From Zygaena filipendulae (lineage: Eukaryota > Arthropoda > Insecta > Lepidoptera > Zygaenidae): a stretch of 64,000 nucleotides of DNA. The stretch covers positions 508,501 to 572,500 of the forward strand of contig OU015655.1 in assembly GCA_907165275.2 (NCBI GenBank). Direction: 5' to 3'. Shown here piece by piece: positions 10,245 through 22,490 of this stretch. The stretch's first letter is position 1; each line of letters opens with the position of its first letter. The position numbers and the translations under genes were made by a program. The notes beneath the pieces were generated by a model. The model did not search any database. It saw nothing but the letters and a program-made list of their open reading frames with translations, and had not been told where the DNA came from.

Positions 10245-12109
10245 GCTGCTACTTGCGTAAAAACTTCAAAGAACAAAGATTCACGCGGAAGATAAAAATC
10301 AGCAAAATATTTATTTATCTACTCCCAGGTTGTGAGTATACCTACTATCTCAGAGAAAAAATTACTTACGCTTTTTTTACCTAGTCATCAGCTGTGTGCA
10401 TGTAAATGCAGGTAGGTACATTCGAGGTTGATGCGTGAGATCAAGGTTTAAAAGCTTCACTTAAGTAGCCATCTTTGTCCATTATTATAATGTGTACCTA
10501 GGTATTCAGATTAAAATAAAATAAAAAATAAAAAACAAAATGCCTTTAAGTATAATAGTTACTGACTACACAAAAAACATTGCAGGGACTATAGAAAAAC
10601 TGATACAGCATGTGGCAGCGGCGACATGCGCTACATAAACATATCGCGACCTATAATTATATCATTGTGCACCTCGTTCGTACAGCAGTAAAATATAATT
10701 GTCACATAAAACGGCGTAAGCTGATTAGTTACCAATTACTGATGGAGTGTAGTTAATTGAACTGCCGGCGTTGCGCAGTCAGGAGTCGACACACGCGCCT
10801 GATCCGGCCAGACAATGGCTGCCGCGTGGCCCATGGGATATTATTTAACAACTATAGCGCCTACTTTCGTTTGAAGATCAGCGAACGTTCGGTTCCCTTA
10901 TCTATATCTCCTCCTCACATATCATTTTATTTTACTAAATAGTTTTCTCTATTCTTCAAACTACTGTTTCAATTTCAAATGACAAGGAAGTGGCCAAAAC
11001 ACTGTAACATAGCACCGTCTCCTAATCAGTGACGGTGAAATTTAAAAGTTGTTTCTTATTGTCTTTCTGAGATCCTAATAAATCTGCGCATTCTATCTGT
11101 TTATTAGGTATGTAGCTAATTTGATTAGTTATGATAGTAAATGTCTCGAATATTCACATAATAGCGTACTGAAGTAGACCCCCGAATGTATGGATATATG
11201 AATTGTGTGGATAGACCGTGTCCCGCTTGAAGCGCTGCACCCCCGATAGCTTCCTTCCTCAACACGCCTACGGTTTTAAACGTGTTATTCATGGCCCGTT
11301 GACTCTACTGCAAGTTTTACAGTGTTGTGACATGGATGTGTTAAAACAATTTATAAGAGAACAAAACATTTTATTGGGCACCTAGCATAATTATACTTCC
11401 ATGAATTTTTGTAGCATCAGAATGTTATAAGGGTAACACAATTTTTGTTTAAAGAAAAGCGTAAACGGTGTTTAAAAGATTGCAGAAAATTACAAAACTT
11501 ATGTAAATACCATAAATACCTGAATAATATAATGTACATAACCTAACACACAAAATGTCTACCTCCATGCAAAGTTCAGGTAAATCAGAACACAAATAAA
11601 AAGCTAGTTCCAAAGTTCAAAGCTGTTCTTAATTCGAAATTCGAATCTCCATATCGAACTAAAAGGATTTTGTTTTCTTCTGAACGCGCCCGCATGCGTC
11701 GTTTCCGTCAGTGTTTGCAGTTAGGACGTAGTTGCCGCTCGGTACTGGGGAGGGAGCATTGCAGCCCCAGCCCTCTGACCTCCTATCCTGTGCACACAAC
11801 TGCCATTGTGCTCCAGCAATACGCGGAAAGGGATTTATAGTTTATTGTTTCCTTTTATATTTGTCTTAATAATCACATAAAGTTACAGCAGACAAAAACA
11901 AAATCCAATAACAAAAGGGCCAGGTATTATTTAAAATGAGTCTTTACATCCGCGATGCGAGTGACTCACTCGCTGTATGACTTATGAGGCAAGTAGAGCA
12001 AGCCTTTGGATTACAAACTTTTGTCTTTGTTTAACAGATTACGGAGGCCGGATTTTTGTACATTGTCTTATAATGTACGTATTAAATAAGACAATCGTAA
12101 TGTAGTTCA
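10245..12109. other. Intergenic, no gene seen
   Basis: No convincing coding frame. Locally GC-richer patches at about 10757-10880 and 11690-11820 could be regulatory, but nothing specific supports that. Confidence 0.5.
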
Positions 12110-12200
12110 GCCTCCTTAGCCAAGTACATAACGATTCCGTTCCTTAGTTTTCTATGCGTTAACGATTACAGATTTTCAACTTGGCTGAGGGATCTAATTT
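12110..12200. mobile_element. MITE family D, short copy
   Basis: The left end CAGCCTCCTTAGCCAAG is inversely repeated at the right as ACTTGGCTGAGGGATC, about 90 bp in all. Inner sequence CGTTAACGATTACAGATTTT is shared in inverted form with the copy at 22899-23083. Confidence 0.6.
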
Positions 12201-13139
12201 TTTTTATCCTTGACTTTAATAATATCCCTTATTGCTTAACCACATTATAATATAGGAGGCCTCGTGAGAATTTACATGTTTCTAGACTTAGAACAGTTTG
12301 GATTTTGATCTTTAGAAACCTAAGGCAATTAAACTTAGACATCACATTTTTTAATTTTTTGGTAGGTATATATCACATTTTCTATTTCTTTCGTAATACT
12401 ATATTATTGTTTGTAATTGTGACACAGATCTTTTTGTGAGTCCAACGTGTCTTTATCATAGGGATTATGACTTAAAACCAGTTTTCTAATCATATTCAGG
12501 CTTAACAAACTTAAATCATTCTTTGTAACCGTCCACTGTTTTCTGTAACCGACACTGGCATGAAAAGTGCGCCTACCTATTCAAGGCGCCAGTTAGCATA
12601 TTGAAAAAAGAAGAAGAAGAAGAATGGCATGTCATAGAGAGCGTTTATTTCACTGTATTAGTAGAAAACTAAATAAGCAGAGATTAATTTTAATAAATTT
12701 TATGGCGAACAAGGTACGTCTACACACAATCTCAAACGAATGAACGACAGGTTGCCAGCACAGGGAGAAAAAATTGCAACTTTATGTTTTGTAGTTTCTA
12801 CTAAATACACTCCGTTGAAGAGTAGGTATAGAGAATAATTTTAACGTTTTTAATATAATAACGCGGTCAACTTGGCGACGTACGTTGACTAAATCGATTT
12901 CTATCTGTACCTCGATCTTTCATTAAGCATAACTAGTCGAAGTAGTCGATAACAAATCGTATTAGGCGGTAAAACATCAAATCAAGCAAATTACTATAGC
13001 ATGTAATGTAACATAAGAAAGTTAACGTGTACGGTATAAATTGAACTAACGAAGCTAAACGCAATCGAAGATAAAACAAATTTGAAAATATCAAAATGTC
13101 ACGCGATATTTTTTTGTTTCGGGAAGCGACTCAGGGTTG
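12201..13139. other. Intergenic, no gene seen
   Basis: AT-rich; a short AAG microsatellite lies at about 12607-12623. No gene or named repeat was identified. Confidence 0.5.
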
Positions 13140-14330
13140 AGCGGTGATTACACATCACTAATTCGATAAATAGGGCTCTCCACCCTCGGGCTCGCGGGCC
13201 GCAGTCGGCGGGGGCTGGCCGGCGGGCGGCGGCTGCGCGATAACGAAATTATTCACTGATTGAGCCGCTTGTGCGACGACGACGTTCGTACTTACAGTCC
13301 TAATTACGTGTTTAGCTCGCTATTGCAACAGCGTGCAGCGCTGCGGTCGCGGAAGGCTCGGCGCTAGGCGCTGGCGGACAGCAGAGACGTCGCACGTACC
13401 TCCGCGCTTGGTATTCAGTATCTACTTTTGACGTATTATGACTTTAATACCTGGGTTATGATATTCTGAATTGATTACATATCATAAAGCGCATCGACTT
13501 TGTTGTAAACTCGTACAGATTCTTAAAATTGAAGTGGTAGCATAAGATTTTTGTTGCAATAACATTTATGCGCAATAATGTTGGTTTCCGCTTAATATTG
13601 TGATGTGATGTGTGACGTGTGGAGGAGCACGTTGCGGGCGAAGGCGCGGTGCGCGGGCGGGGGCGGGCCAGCCTGCGCACGCGCCGCGCCCGACGCGCTT
13701 CGTTACCAATAAGCGTGATTTAGCGCGATCGCGATCTGACACACCGTTGAAACGCGATTTATCCCCTTATTCGCGACGACCGCGACCGCTTCACCACCGA
13801 CGATATACTAAGGCATTCCGATTTTAGGCTCGCGTAAGCCCATTTGATTTACATCGCGATAGCGCATGCGCTGGACGTAAAACTGATTTTATATATTTTT
13901 TGATATTTTTTTTTTCAATTACCTTACATTGTGACACGAGAGTCGGCCGCACACGAGCGTGGCCCGGCCGTCCGCGGCCCGAGTCCGGGGATTTTAATAA
14001 CGCGAGAAGGCAGTAAATCAAATTTTGATTATGAGAACATCGCAAAAAGCGGTCTCGTCCCAGCCGTATATCGTTCAGGGCCATAACTCAAGCGGCCGGC
14101 CGATGATAAGACCTTAAAATGTTGTCGGACGCTGGGCTTTTATAACATCCGTGAGGTTAATTTATTCGTTGCAGAACTACTAAATATCTAAATATTACAA
14201 TGAAGTGGTTTAATGGGGTCGGACGGGGCTGCGTCTGCGAGCGCCGCACTGAGTGCAAAAATGCATTCTTCAAGGAAATATGCGAAAGATCGCGGTCCGC
14301 TGGTAGCGTCAGCAATGCTGTAACAACAAC
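13140..14330. promoter_or_regulatory. GC-rich block upstream of Awh, candidate regulatory region
   Basis: This stretch contrasts sharply with its AT-rich surroundings. GC-rich cores at about 13180-13400, 13610-13850 and 13940-14110 are separated by AT-rich DNA. Several frames stay open (61-89 codons), but they overlap on opposite strands and carry no known domain, as expected in GC-rich noncoding DNA. It could be a distal enhancer cluster of Awh or a promoter of an unseen neighbour. Conservation is the test; only composition supports the call. Confidence 0.3.
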
Positions 14331-14756
14331 AAGTCACACAGCAGAATATTGAAATTTCTGTGCCTAAAACTATCTACTACTTTATCTATGATAAAATGCA
14401 GGTTAGTATTCTTTGACTACTGATTTTTTTTTTAATATTTTTTTCTTTATTTTTTTTATTTAAGGTTCACCAAACTGGACAATACGCATATAAAACACTT
14501 AAAAAAAACTTATATATGATACATTTAAAAAAAAAATTTCATCCGCTGAATAAACGATGCACCTGCTAAAATAAAAATAAAATAAAACATACTTATCTAC
14601 TCCACTACCTGTTTACTGCATTTTCAGAATCCCCTCGGAAGCTAAAGGGCAGTGTTCATTCAGGTTCAGATATCTTAGCTATTTTTTTTACAATCATCCA
14701 AATATGTACGTCCAAAGGTTTCAGCGGAAGGAGTAACAAATACGACCTTTCGTATC

Positions 14757-14936
14757 TTTATAAATAAAAATGAATATTTGTATGTCTGTCCTCTATGTGT
14801 TTCTAAACTATTAGTTTCATTGTGATGAAACTTTGGCGGGTTGTTCTGCCTGCGTCCTCAAAGGTTCCTGATATACCTAAAGAGATCCTGCGGGAATTCC
14901 GAAACTCACGCGGGTGAAACCGCGGGGTACAGCTAG
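14757..14936 (+). repeat. Interspersed repeat family E
   Basis: It opens TTTATAAATAAAAATGAAT, carries GATGAAACTTTGGCGGG and ends GAAACCGCGGGGTACAGCTA, closely matching 8681-8840. Confidence 0.65.
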
Positions 14937-15075
14937 TTTACCTATAATTGTATTATAACGTAATGATTAAGTAATGTCAACAAATCAAGTCAAAGTCAAA
15001 TTCAAAAATCTATTTATTTTTTGCGCAATAGAAATCTTGCTCGGAGGAAGTAAAATACAGATACATAATATAAGT

Positions 15076-15369
15076 CAATCATCAATCAATCAGCCTATTG
15101 CAGTCCACTGCTGGACGTAGGCCTCCCCAAGGGTACGCCACAGTACACGATCTCCCGCTTTCCTCATCCAGCCACTACCAGCGACCTTCCTCAGGTCATC
15201 GGTCCATCTAGCAGGGGGGCGTCCAACACTACGCTTACCGAGACGCGGTCTCCATTCCAGAACCCGTCTACTCCAACGCTCATCGGTTCTGCGACAGATG
15301 TGACCAGCCCACTGCCACTTCAGCTTGCTACACTTCTGGATGATGTCTATTAAAGACATATTCTAATAG
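15076..15369 (-). mobile_element. 5'-truncated RTE-like LINE insertion with 13-bp target duplication
   Basis: The insertion is flanked by the direct repeat ACATAATATAAGT at 15063-15075 and 15370-15382, the mark of target-primed reverse transcription. In element sense the 3' end is a TGATTGATTGATGATTGA simple repeat, typical of RTE-like elements. The whole insert is only 294 bp: a C-terminal coding piece plus tail. Confidence 0.88.
15090..15359 (-). pseudogene. C-terminal fragment of LINE reverse-transcriptase protein
   Basis: About 89 codons are open to the insertion border. The text WAGHICRRTDERWSRRVLEW, then GKRSVGRPPARWTDDL, is the conserved tail of RTE-like endonuclease/reverse-transcriptase proteins, downstream of the RT domain. 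The endonuclease and RT motifs are absent because the copy is 5'-truncated. The lack of any disabling mutation in this piece fits a recent insertion. Not a functional gene. Confidence 0.85.
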
Positions 15370-15399
15370 ACATAATATAAGTATGACTTATTTTTTTCA

Positions 15400-15670
15400 G
15401 AAATCCCAACAGTTTGTTCTTGCGACGGTACACACTCGCCTACCTACTCGCAGCGCGCGAACAAACAAACAGTAATAAATATGAGGCTCCATATATCTGT
15501 TCGCGCTGCGCATGCGACGTTATTTACGACCGCGGTCGAATAAATCGCGGCGTGTGTAAACACCCCCGCGCGCCCCCGGCGCACCGTCGCACCCCCGCGC
15601 GCCCCCGCCGGGGACCGCTCACAAATTGTCGGTGAAATTGAACACGACTGCCGGATTGGGTCGTTATGGG
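15400..15670. other. GC-rich patch, candidate regulatory DNA
   Basis: C/G runs such as ACCCCCGCGCGCCCCCG at about 15560-15612 stand out from the background. A 73-codon frame crosses it but has no family features. Confidence 0.25.
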
Positions 15671-15955
15671 CATTGCTAACCTTTTGCAGTAGGTAGGCTT
15701 TAAAATGTCACCTCATTAAAATACGATATTATCAAAGGGATCGCCCAGGGATCTCCTAGAGATAGCTTCTGTAAACCACATCGAGCGGATTCCTGCGACC
15801 TTCATCAAATCGTCGATCTATTTTGTGCTCGCACCACGTCTGTCGGTACGTCGCGCGTAGCGTGGCCAGAGCCTTTCTACTCCCAATTGTTATGAGCTCT
15901 GTACTTTACGAGCAAATATCCTAGTATCCCGTTGCCCATTTTATGCAATATTGTA
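15671..15955. other. Intergenic, nothing recognised
   Basis: No gene or named repeat was identified. Confidence 0.5.
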
Positions 15956-15957
15956 AT

Positions 15958-16004
<47 letters not shown>
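15956..16004. repeat. (ATTT)n microsatellite
   Basis: About twelve uninterrupted units of the 4-base repeat. A shorter run of the same unit lies near 16927-16950. Confidence 0.95.
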
Positions 16005-16101
16005 CTTTAATCCACAGCACCTAAAAGCTAATTAACAGTACTTTTGTATAATGCTTACTGCCAATTACGGACTAACATTTTGTACACTATAGACATATAA
16101 T

Positions 16102-16324
16102 AGTAGATTATACACCAAGGGGATAAAGCACTGTTTTATGTCACGGGCGCTACATTGAATCCTGAACATAACGAAGGACTCCAAATTTAACTCCCGAGCG
16201 CAGCGAGGGTGTTATAAGTTAATTCCCGACCAAAGGGAGGGAATTAAGATTGAGTCCTGAGTGCAGTGAGGGATTCAAGCGCCCAAGAAAAAAACAGTTT
16301 TATCCCTGTGGTGTATACTCTACT
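16102..16324. mobile_element. Inverted-repeat element (MITE-like) with TATACACC ends
   Basis: The left sequence AGATTATACACCAAGGGGAT is inversely repeated at the right as ATCCCTGTGGTGTATACTCT, giving imperfect TIRs of about 30 bp. The interior repeats short GAGCGCAGCGAGGG / GTGCAGTGAGGG motifs and has no coding sense. The family was not identified. Confidence 0.6.
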
Positions 16325-17103
16325 TTTCTCACATAATGCGAGACAATAAAAAACCAGGCTTAGTAGATCCTATATAGCCACTTCTTTCAGCTGGCGTGGC
16401 CTACTCGATTTGACAAACAAATGAAGTTCGTCTCACTGCGAATCTAGTGGGCCACGGCTTCGGTCTTCGAAAATCGAGTTGGCCGCGCCCGCTGAGAACA
16501 CATTCTGTTTAGCGAAATGAGACGTTATGGACATAGCAATAAGAATTATGAAAGTGAAAATCACATTATTGACCAGCGGGTTATAATGAAATTCAATAGA
16601 ACATTATAACCCGGCTAAAGCCAAGAGATATAATGTCTTGCTTTCGGTAAGGTTTACATGACATATAATTCGGCATTGTCGAGCATGTGGTGTGAAAAAT
16701 ACCATTACATTATGTACATTACATTATGTAATGTCCGTACTCGGTAGGTAATTTATTTTTCCGAATATTTGATGGCGGTAAGCTCGCAGGAGCCGGTCCC
16801 ATCGTAAGGCGAGGGATATCCTGAATTTACAAAGTACGTCCCAATCCCATCCTCAGTGGCGGTTTTTCTGCACGACGTGTATAGGTACGAGGTTTTATAG
16901 TCAAATTTAGAAAAAAAAAAAATTAACATTTATTTATTTATTTATTTATTTTATTGGCACACCAACTGCTTACAGGCAAAGCATTATATCAATAACTAAT
17001 TATAGGTAAACTAAGACAAGCCTATTCGCTAATAATAGGTGTGAAACAACATTCGCAATTTAGTAGGTAAGAATGTGATTTGCAACATACTTTTTCCTTT
17101 ACC
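16325..17103. other. Intergenic; hairpin and retroelement debris, no gene
   Basis: It holds a perfect 12-bp hairpin (16577-16613). Near 16950-17060, a segment beginning ATTGGCACACCAACTGCTTA resembles a retroelement 3' UTR next to a TTTA microsatellite. Confidence 0.45.
16577..16613. repeat. Perfect 12-bp inverted repeat (hairpin)
   Basis: CGGGTTATAATG at 16577-16588 pairs with CATTATAACCCG at 16602-16613 across a 13-nt loop. Possibly the core of an old foldback element; no T-run follows that would suggest a terminator. Confidence 0.8.
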
Positions 17104-17640
17104 ATTTTTTTTTTTTTTTTTTTTAACATAGGTAGGTAGGTACATGGTACAAAATTCAAGAGTCGAACCAATCTAACCAAGACTTCACTACGGGGGGCAT
17201 GGCTGCAGCATCAGACGCCTCCATCGCGTTACATTGTCAGCATTTATATCAATATCCAATGAATTTTGGAGCTCATTGTAATTATACTGAAGTCTGTGCA
17301 AAGGAGAAAATTTTCCCACGTTAGTTCTAGTGTGAGACGGTCGAAAGGTGACTGTGCGTTTAGCTCTACTGTTAAATTTTGGAACGATGAAGTTTAATTG
17401 TGCTAACAGGTGAGGATCAGAGATTTTGCCACTAACCAGGTCATGAAGAAACTTCATATCATGATATAAACGTCTGTCCTGTAGGGAACACATCTTGTAA
17501 TATTTAAGTCTCTCGCTATATCCAGCTCTCCTACTTATATCTCCAGCTCTGTTGTTATCTTTATACATAAGGTATCTTGTGAAAGATCTCTGAATCACCA
17601 TTTACTGGGCATATGATTCTGTCTGACATTGTTTTAACTA
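17104..17640 (-). mobile_element. 5'-truncated LINE copy with poly(A) tail
   Basis: In element sense a C-terminal RT-protein fragment is followed by about 60 nt of 3' UTR and a run of about 20 A (the T-run at 17105-17125). This marks a non-LTR retrotransposon inserted on the minus strand. The 5' limit is not sharp. Confidence 0.75.
17188..17601 (-). pseudogene. LINE reverse-transcriptase C-terminal fragment
   Basis: A 137-codon fragment: QRSFTRYLMYK, then RRLYHDMKFLHDLVSG and FRPSHTRTNVGKFSPLHRL. This is the post-RT C-terminal region common to Jockey/CR1-group LINE proteins. A TAA directly precedes the first Met, so the upstream RT catalytic part is either missing or cut off. No YADD or endonuclease motif is present. 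It is a dead, truncated copy, not a host gene. Confidence 0.8.
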
Positions 17641-17641
17641 A

Positions 17642-19420
17642 ATACAATCTAAAATTCAGGGAAAATACTGAAATCGAATTAGAATTTTATATATCGAAGT
17701 GATACTTACACAATTTTATGATAAGAACAGAGATATAATATTTTTTCATGGATATAGTACCTAAACATCGATTGATGTTCGATTTAAAAAGTTGTCCTAT
17801 CCACAACTCGTATAATCGTAGGAGCATTCCATACAGACGCACAATCGTAACCACCCAACAATTTACACTACAAAAGGAGCGAATTATTTCTGCTAAAAGG
17901 GATTACAGCGCAACGCTCATTGTTCACCGAGCGTTGGAATGAATGACAATTGTTTGCTCGGGTCCGGGGTTCGATTCCGCTCATCAGCCGCGCGCCGGTG
18001 GCGCCTCATTACGGGCGGTGTTATTGAAATTTATTCACTTCGTTCACGCCCCAAGGGAGAAGCCGCAATGTACAGCCTGCGATATATTTATGGTTATTAT
18101 CAGATACAATAACTTGAGCTATGCCTTTATGCGTATATTCCAACTATAGGTAATTAAGTCTATCGAGCGTAGACAAAATATTGATTGCCTACGTATGAAT
18201 AAATATACCTAGGTACTATTATTAGTTACTGTTACCTCTTTTATAAATCGATAGGTACCTCTTTTCTTTTATAAATCAAGTACCATTCAACAAAATTAAT
18301 TTATTTTGCCTACATATCAATAAAAATTTTCCCAAACTGTTACCATTGATAAATTCATGTAAAATTCCTATCAATGTTATTGAGTACAGTAGCCCGAAGT
18401 GGGTATCTCCACGATAATAAGTAGTTTGTATAACATTAAAAATAAATTAAAATTGTACCTTCTAAACAACCTGTAGGTAGCTTATGTACTGATAGACTGG
18501 AGAACGAGTTTTGTCACCATGTGACGTTTTTTTTTATGTTTAATTGTAATTGGTTATTGTGTATGTATTGTTTTATTGCTTTCTATTAATTATTAAACGA
18601 ACTCAACTTATTTTATAGTAGGTATTCCGGACTAATCTCTGTGATTTTGGTTTGCTATTTTTCTAATGTATATTTGTGAAGATCCTAAATAAATAAATAA
18701 ATAAAAATTGGGATCTCTTCCCCTCTGAATTTAACCTTTTGTGTAATTCTTCTGATCGATATACCTAAGCAGCCTTTCTGAAATATCCTAATTTGACTGA
18801 AAAATCATTATCCAACCGGTAACCCTTCAAGTCCATTAGGAATGACTTAATGCTCTATTTCCCTGAACGTCCGCCTCCCCGAATTTCCGGTGGTAAGTAA
18901 TTCCAAAGATTTTGTATGGCTTTTTGATTTATTACTCGTATCAAAACTAGAGTATCTGCTGTATTGTGAGTACACGATACACATAAGACCTCTAATGACA
19001 TAGAATTCTCAATTTAAATGGTCATACTTCCTAACCTTCACCTGCTATAGCTCCATTTATAAAGTATGTACATATGAGTATAAGTTAACGAACTGTTTGC
19101 AACGCGGGGGGAGGGGCAGGTAATCTAATCTTACCCTCCCGAGGCACCTCCCCAGGGTGCCTCCCGCTGCCCGGCCTACCCCCGCGGCGCCCTGGGGGAC
19201 GGCTGTAGCGTTTTTCCTGATGTTTATTTCAGTATCAGAGCCGATTCGCACGTGACTCGAATGCGAGCTGAATAATCGATAGCGCTCAATTCTATTAAAC
19301 GTATATGGTAAGACGTGACACAGGGTTGGTGAGTACAAACGAGTAGCCACTGGCATTTTGCATATTTAAAATATAAATTAGCAGTTGTTCCCGAGGTTTT
19401 ACTCTTGTTGATTTTGGCAT
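17642..19420. other. Intergenic, no gene seen
   Basis: Small open frames (61-99 codons) lack domains. GGGGTTCGATTCC at about 17963 resembles a pol III B-box, but no tRNA fold surrounds it. An AAAT microsatellite (about 18688-18707) follows TTGTGAAGATCC, possibly a LINE tail. The stretch 19110-19210 is GC-rich. Confidence 0.45.
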
Positions 19421-19421
19421 T

Positions 19422-19711
19422 TGCGCGGGAATTCCAGGATAAAAATGTATACCTACCCTAATGCCCTCTCTAACTACTACATTAGGTACGCTCTAACTAC
19501 TCGACCGATTTTTATGAAACACGTTGTCAGAGGTAGGTACAGAGAAGGACATAGGATACTTTTTATCCAGGAATTAACGCGGGTGAAATCTCATGAATTT
19601 TTGCATACATTATTGTCAGGGGTACAGAAAAGGACATCGGGTACTTTGTATCGCGGAATTCCTGCGGGATCTCCAAAAATTCCGCAGGTGAAACCGCGGG
19701 AAACAGCTAGT
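19422..19711 (+). repeat. Family E repeats, two partial copies in tandem
   Basis: A first partial copy (about 19422-19592) contains ACGTTGTCAGAGGTAGG and ends near ACGCGGGTGAAATC. A second (about 19593-19711) starts within the ATTGTCAGGGGTACAGAAAA block and ends GAAACCGCGGGAAACAGCTA. Sharing of the body suggests tandem duplication or insertion of one copy into another. Confidence 0.6.
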
Positions 19712-20743
19712 ATATAGTAAAAGAGATATAGTACCATTATTTCAATGCACCATTACTCTCAATACATTTTACAGAAGTAATAATTTACACGTTATTTTTA
19801 TTGATTTCGTTTATTGATGAGGTATACGTACTGGGAATGAAAAGTAATATACAGCAGTCGGGAGTCATCTCTGTGTAAAAAATCACCTCGAACCATTGCT
19901 CTATGGCGAGCTGAAACCCGGACAAAACCACATGCAATTATAATATTAATACAAGGATCAGCACAACACTCAAATTCGATGGCTTTCAATAAATTTGTAT
20001 TGACAACATTTATTTTATTGCACAATACAAAATAGAAATACCAAAAACAGATTGTGTAACACTTAACGGCCTAGTAACAAGGCCTAATTTCGTCCTATAA
20101 ACCATCAAATAGCAATTTGTAAAGCCGTCTATTTGTGGGCAGCGAGGTGGACAGGAGTCGCGCGTCTCTCTCACGCAAATCACTGAGACATCACTCACTC
20201 AATAGTGAGTGAGTGATCATCGCCACTGAATGAATTAATTCACTATGCTTAATTTCTTAATTTTCACGACGCGTGCCGACGCGCGTGTGAAAGCTTCTTT
20301 ACTGGGGATTGTTAAAATGATAAAAGTGATTTCGAATTTGGCTCATAGATTTATTGCGGAGAGTGGGAAACCTTACCTATGAATAAAATAAGTACTAAAA
20401 TTTTCGTTTATGTATTTAAATGTAGATATAATGCCGATTGTCAACAGATAATCTACACTTTAGGTACATTCATTATCAGATTAATCAGATTCATAACATT
20501 TAGAGGGATAGTTTATGCTACTGTTGTTACAGCCGCTTCAGGTTTTTAATTGATTTGCCAATACTTACTAGGTTCTCCTTTTAACATCTACTTCCATATC
20601 TCGTGTCAACAGCAAGTCAGTTCGCTAATTTAGCCACGACACGAAAACTTGATTAATTCCCCTGCATATAAAATATTAGTTAAAGTAAAGTAAAAAGTAT
20701 GAAAGACTACGTATAATATTATTGTTGTAGAATTATAAAAAAA
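19712..20743. other. Intergenic, no gene seen
   Basis: No coding frame with family features. A small palindrome CACTCACTCAATAGTGAGTG lies near 20192-20211. Confidence 0.5.
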
Positions 20744-20940
20744 CTAGCCGCTGCCCGCGGTTTCGCCCGCGTTAATTTGGGAGTTCACGCGAGAATTTCG
20801 GGACAAAAGATACCCTATGCCCTTCTGTGTGCCCCTGACAACGTGTGTGCAAAATTTCATGGTGATCGGTTGAGCCGTTAAGGCGTGAAAGCGTAACAAA
20901 CCAACAAACAAACTCACATTCTCATTTATAATGTAAGGTT
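20744..20940 (-). repeat. Interspersed repeat family E
   Basis: It runs from ACTAGCCGCTGCCCGCGGTT to AACAAACCAACAAACAAAC and CATTTATAATGTAAGG. One of the best-preserved minus-orientation copies. Confidence 0.7.
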
Positions 20941-21868
20941 TGTCTACGCATATCGTAACATGTGCGTAGGCGCCGTAGCAGTGCTACGAATAGTACACAG
21001 CCCCCGGGGAACGCACTATTAGAAACAATAAACACGCCAAAACGCCCCAAACTACGAGACGCTAACAAGTCTCGTGGGACTTCAAATTTGTTACAATATA
21101 TTTATGATACACTTCCAGCCAGCGATGTTTGTTACAAAGGTTTTTATGCGATAATAAACTTTACCACGAATACGTAGGGCTTATTATTTTCCACATGCAT
21201 CTGATCGAATTTTAGGGTGACTAAAAATGAGTATTGTTCATTATTGGAGTGTGAGTGGAACGATTTACTGGATAAACTTGTTTTATTATGCAATTTTGAT
21301 GCGCGATATTTTTAAAATGAATCTTTCATGGGAACTTTTAAATATGTATTAATAAATATATAAATAATATAATTTACGCAAAAAAGTAACTTTTTCTTAT
21401 ATATCCATTATAGAATATATTATCCTTTTCAGAGAAAAAGTAGACATACCACAAAACTTATTACATACCCAAGACTTAATTTCAGTTGCACTGTTGCTCT
21501 AAAAAAATTTCAAGTGAGTTACATTTTAGGCGCTCATAAACTCACAATGAAAAGCGCCACGAAATCCAGTTACCGTTCAAACAAAAAATAAGGGTGAACG
21601 TCCGTCGCGAGGGGTGCACTCGGGGGGCGCGCGGGGGCGTAGGTGCGCTAATCGCGTCGGCTCGGTCGGCTGCGCACGCGCCGCGCGTGTAATCTGGTTC
21701 GCGTAATAGTCTTAAGGCGCACAAAGGGCTGATCAAACGCGCCAATTTGACGCGCCAAATGTCGCCGCCATGTTCCCCGCTGATACAGCTGAATGTGGTC
21801 GAGAATTGATTATCCTATATAGAGGTATTTTTAAGTTTTGCACGATATTCGGTTTCTAAAACGATAAA
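20941..21868. other. Intergenic; GC-rich patch at 21600-21830
   Basis: No gene is supported. The patch (GAGGGGTGCACTCGGGGGGC, then GCTGCGCACGCGCCGCGC) is a candidate regulatory island by composition only. Confidence 0.4.
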
Positions 21869-22105
21869 TGGACGCAGATAAGCAATAACATGTTAACCCA
21901 CAAAATTAAGTTATTGATTCAGAACGATTTATTGAGAGTTAGGGAACTTTTTTTAATTATGTGTTTACCTTATTACATTGTTTAAATATGTAACAAAATA
22001 TTGAACATAAAAAATGTTGACACAAAATGGCGGTCCTACTTTTAAAACACGATTTACTCAAAATTTCTCCAGTGTGGGTTAACACACTATTGCTTATCTA
22101 TGACC
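21869..22105 (+). mobile_element. MITE family A copy 2
   Basis: Same architecture as 10007-10244: TGGACGCAGATAAGCAATA at the left and TATTGCTTATCTATGACCA at the right, with GTTAACCCACA / GTGTGGGTTAAC inside. Confidence 0.85.
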
Positions 22106-22184
22106 AAATGTGTAAAAAATAAAAATGTATTTTGAACTGAAGAAAGAATGAAAGATGATGGCAAAATAATGTTTTTTTTTGCAT

Positions 22185-22490
22185 TGTTCACATGGTTCGG
22201 TCATTTAGAAAGATTAGACGAGTAGAGTGATTAAGAAAGTGGGAATTGACGAAAGGATTATAGGAAGGATTATAATGAGCACGGTGCTGGGGAAAATTAA
22301 AAACGGCTGGCTATTAGAAATTCTATTACTTATAGTTTTTATTATAGTAGGTAGGTATATTTTTTTTTGCTTTTTCAAATTAATGAAAGTCCTTCAGTGT
22401 GGAATACAGAATAATTTTTAGATACAACCCATAGTCTCTGCCATCCCCGTGGAAGACAGGCGTGAGATTTGTAATGTAGGTATGTATGAT
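22185..22490 (+). pseudogene. Highly decayed LINE 3' end (RT-protein tail plus UTR)
   Basis: One frame reads FTWFGHLERLDE then a stop, matching the W-x-GH-x-x-R motif of LINE C-terminal regions; further lysine/arginine-rich pieces follow in other frames. The end (CTCTGCCATCCCCGTGGAAG, then ACAGGCGTGA and a GTAGGTATGTATGATG tail) resembles a common lepidopteran RTE-type 3' end. Multiple stops and shifts make it an old, dead copy. Confidence 0.55.

Noticed and set aside
13612..14084. Overlapping frames of 71 and 86 codons in the GC-rich upstream block
   Set aside because: Opposite strands, arginine-rich, no domain; typical of GC-rich noncoding DNA.
17955..17990. B-box-like GGGGTTCGATTCC as a tRNA gene
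   Set aside because: No matching acceptor or anticodon stem and no A-box at the right distance.
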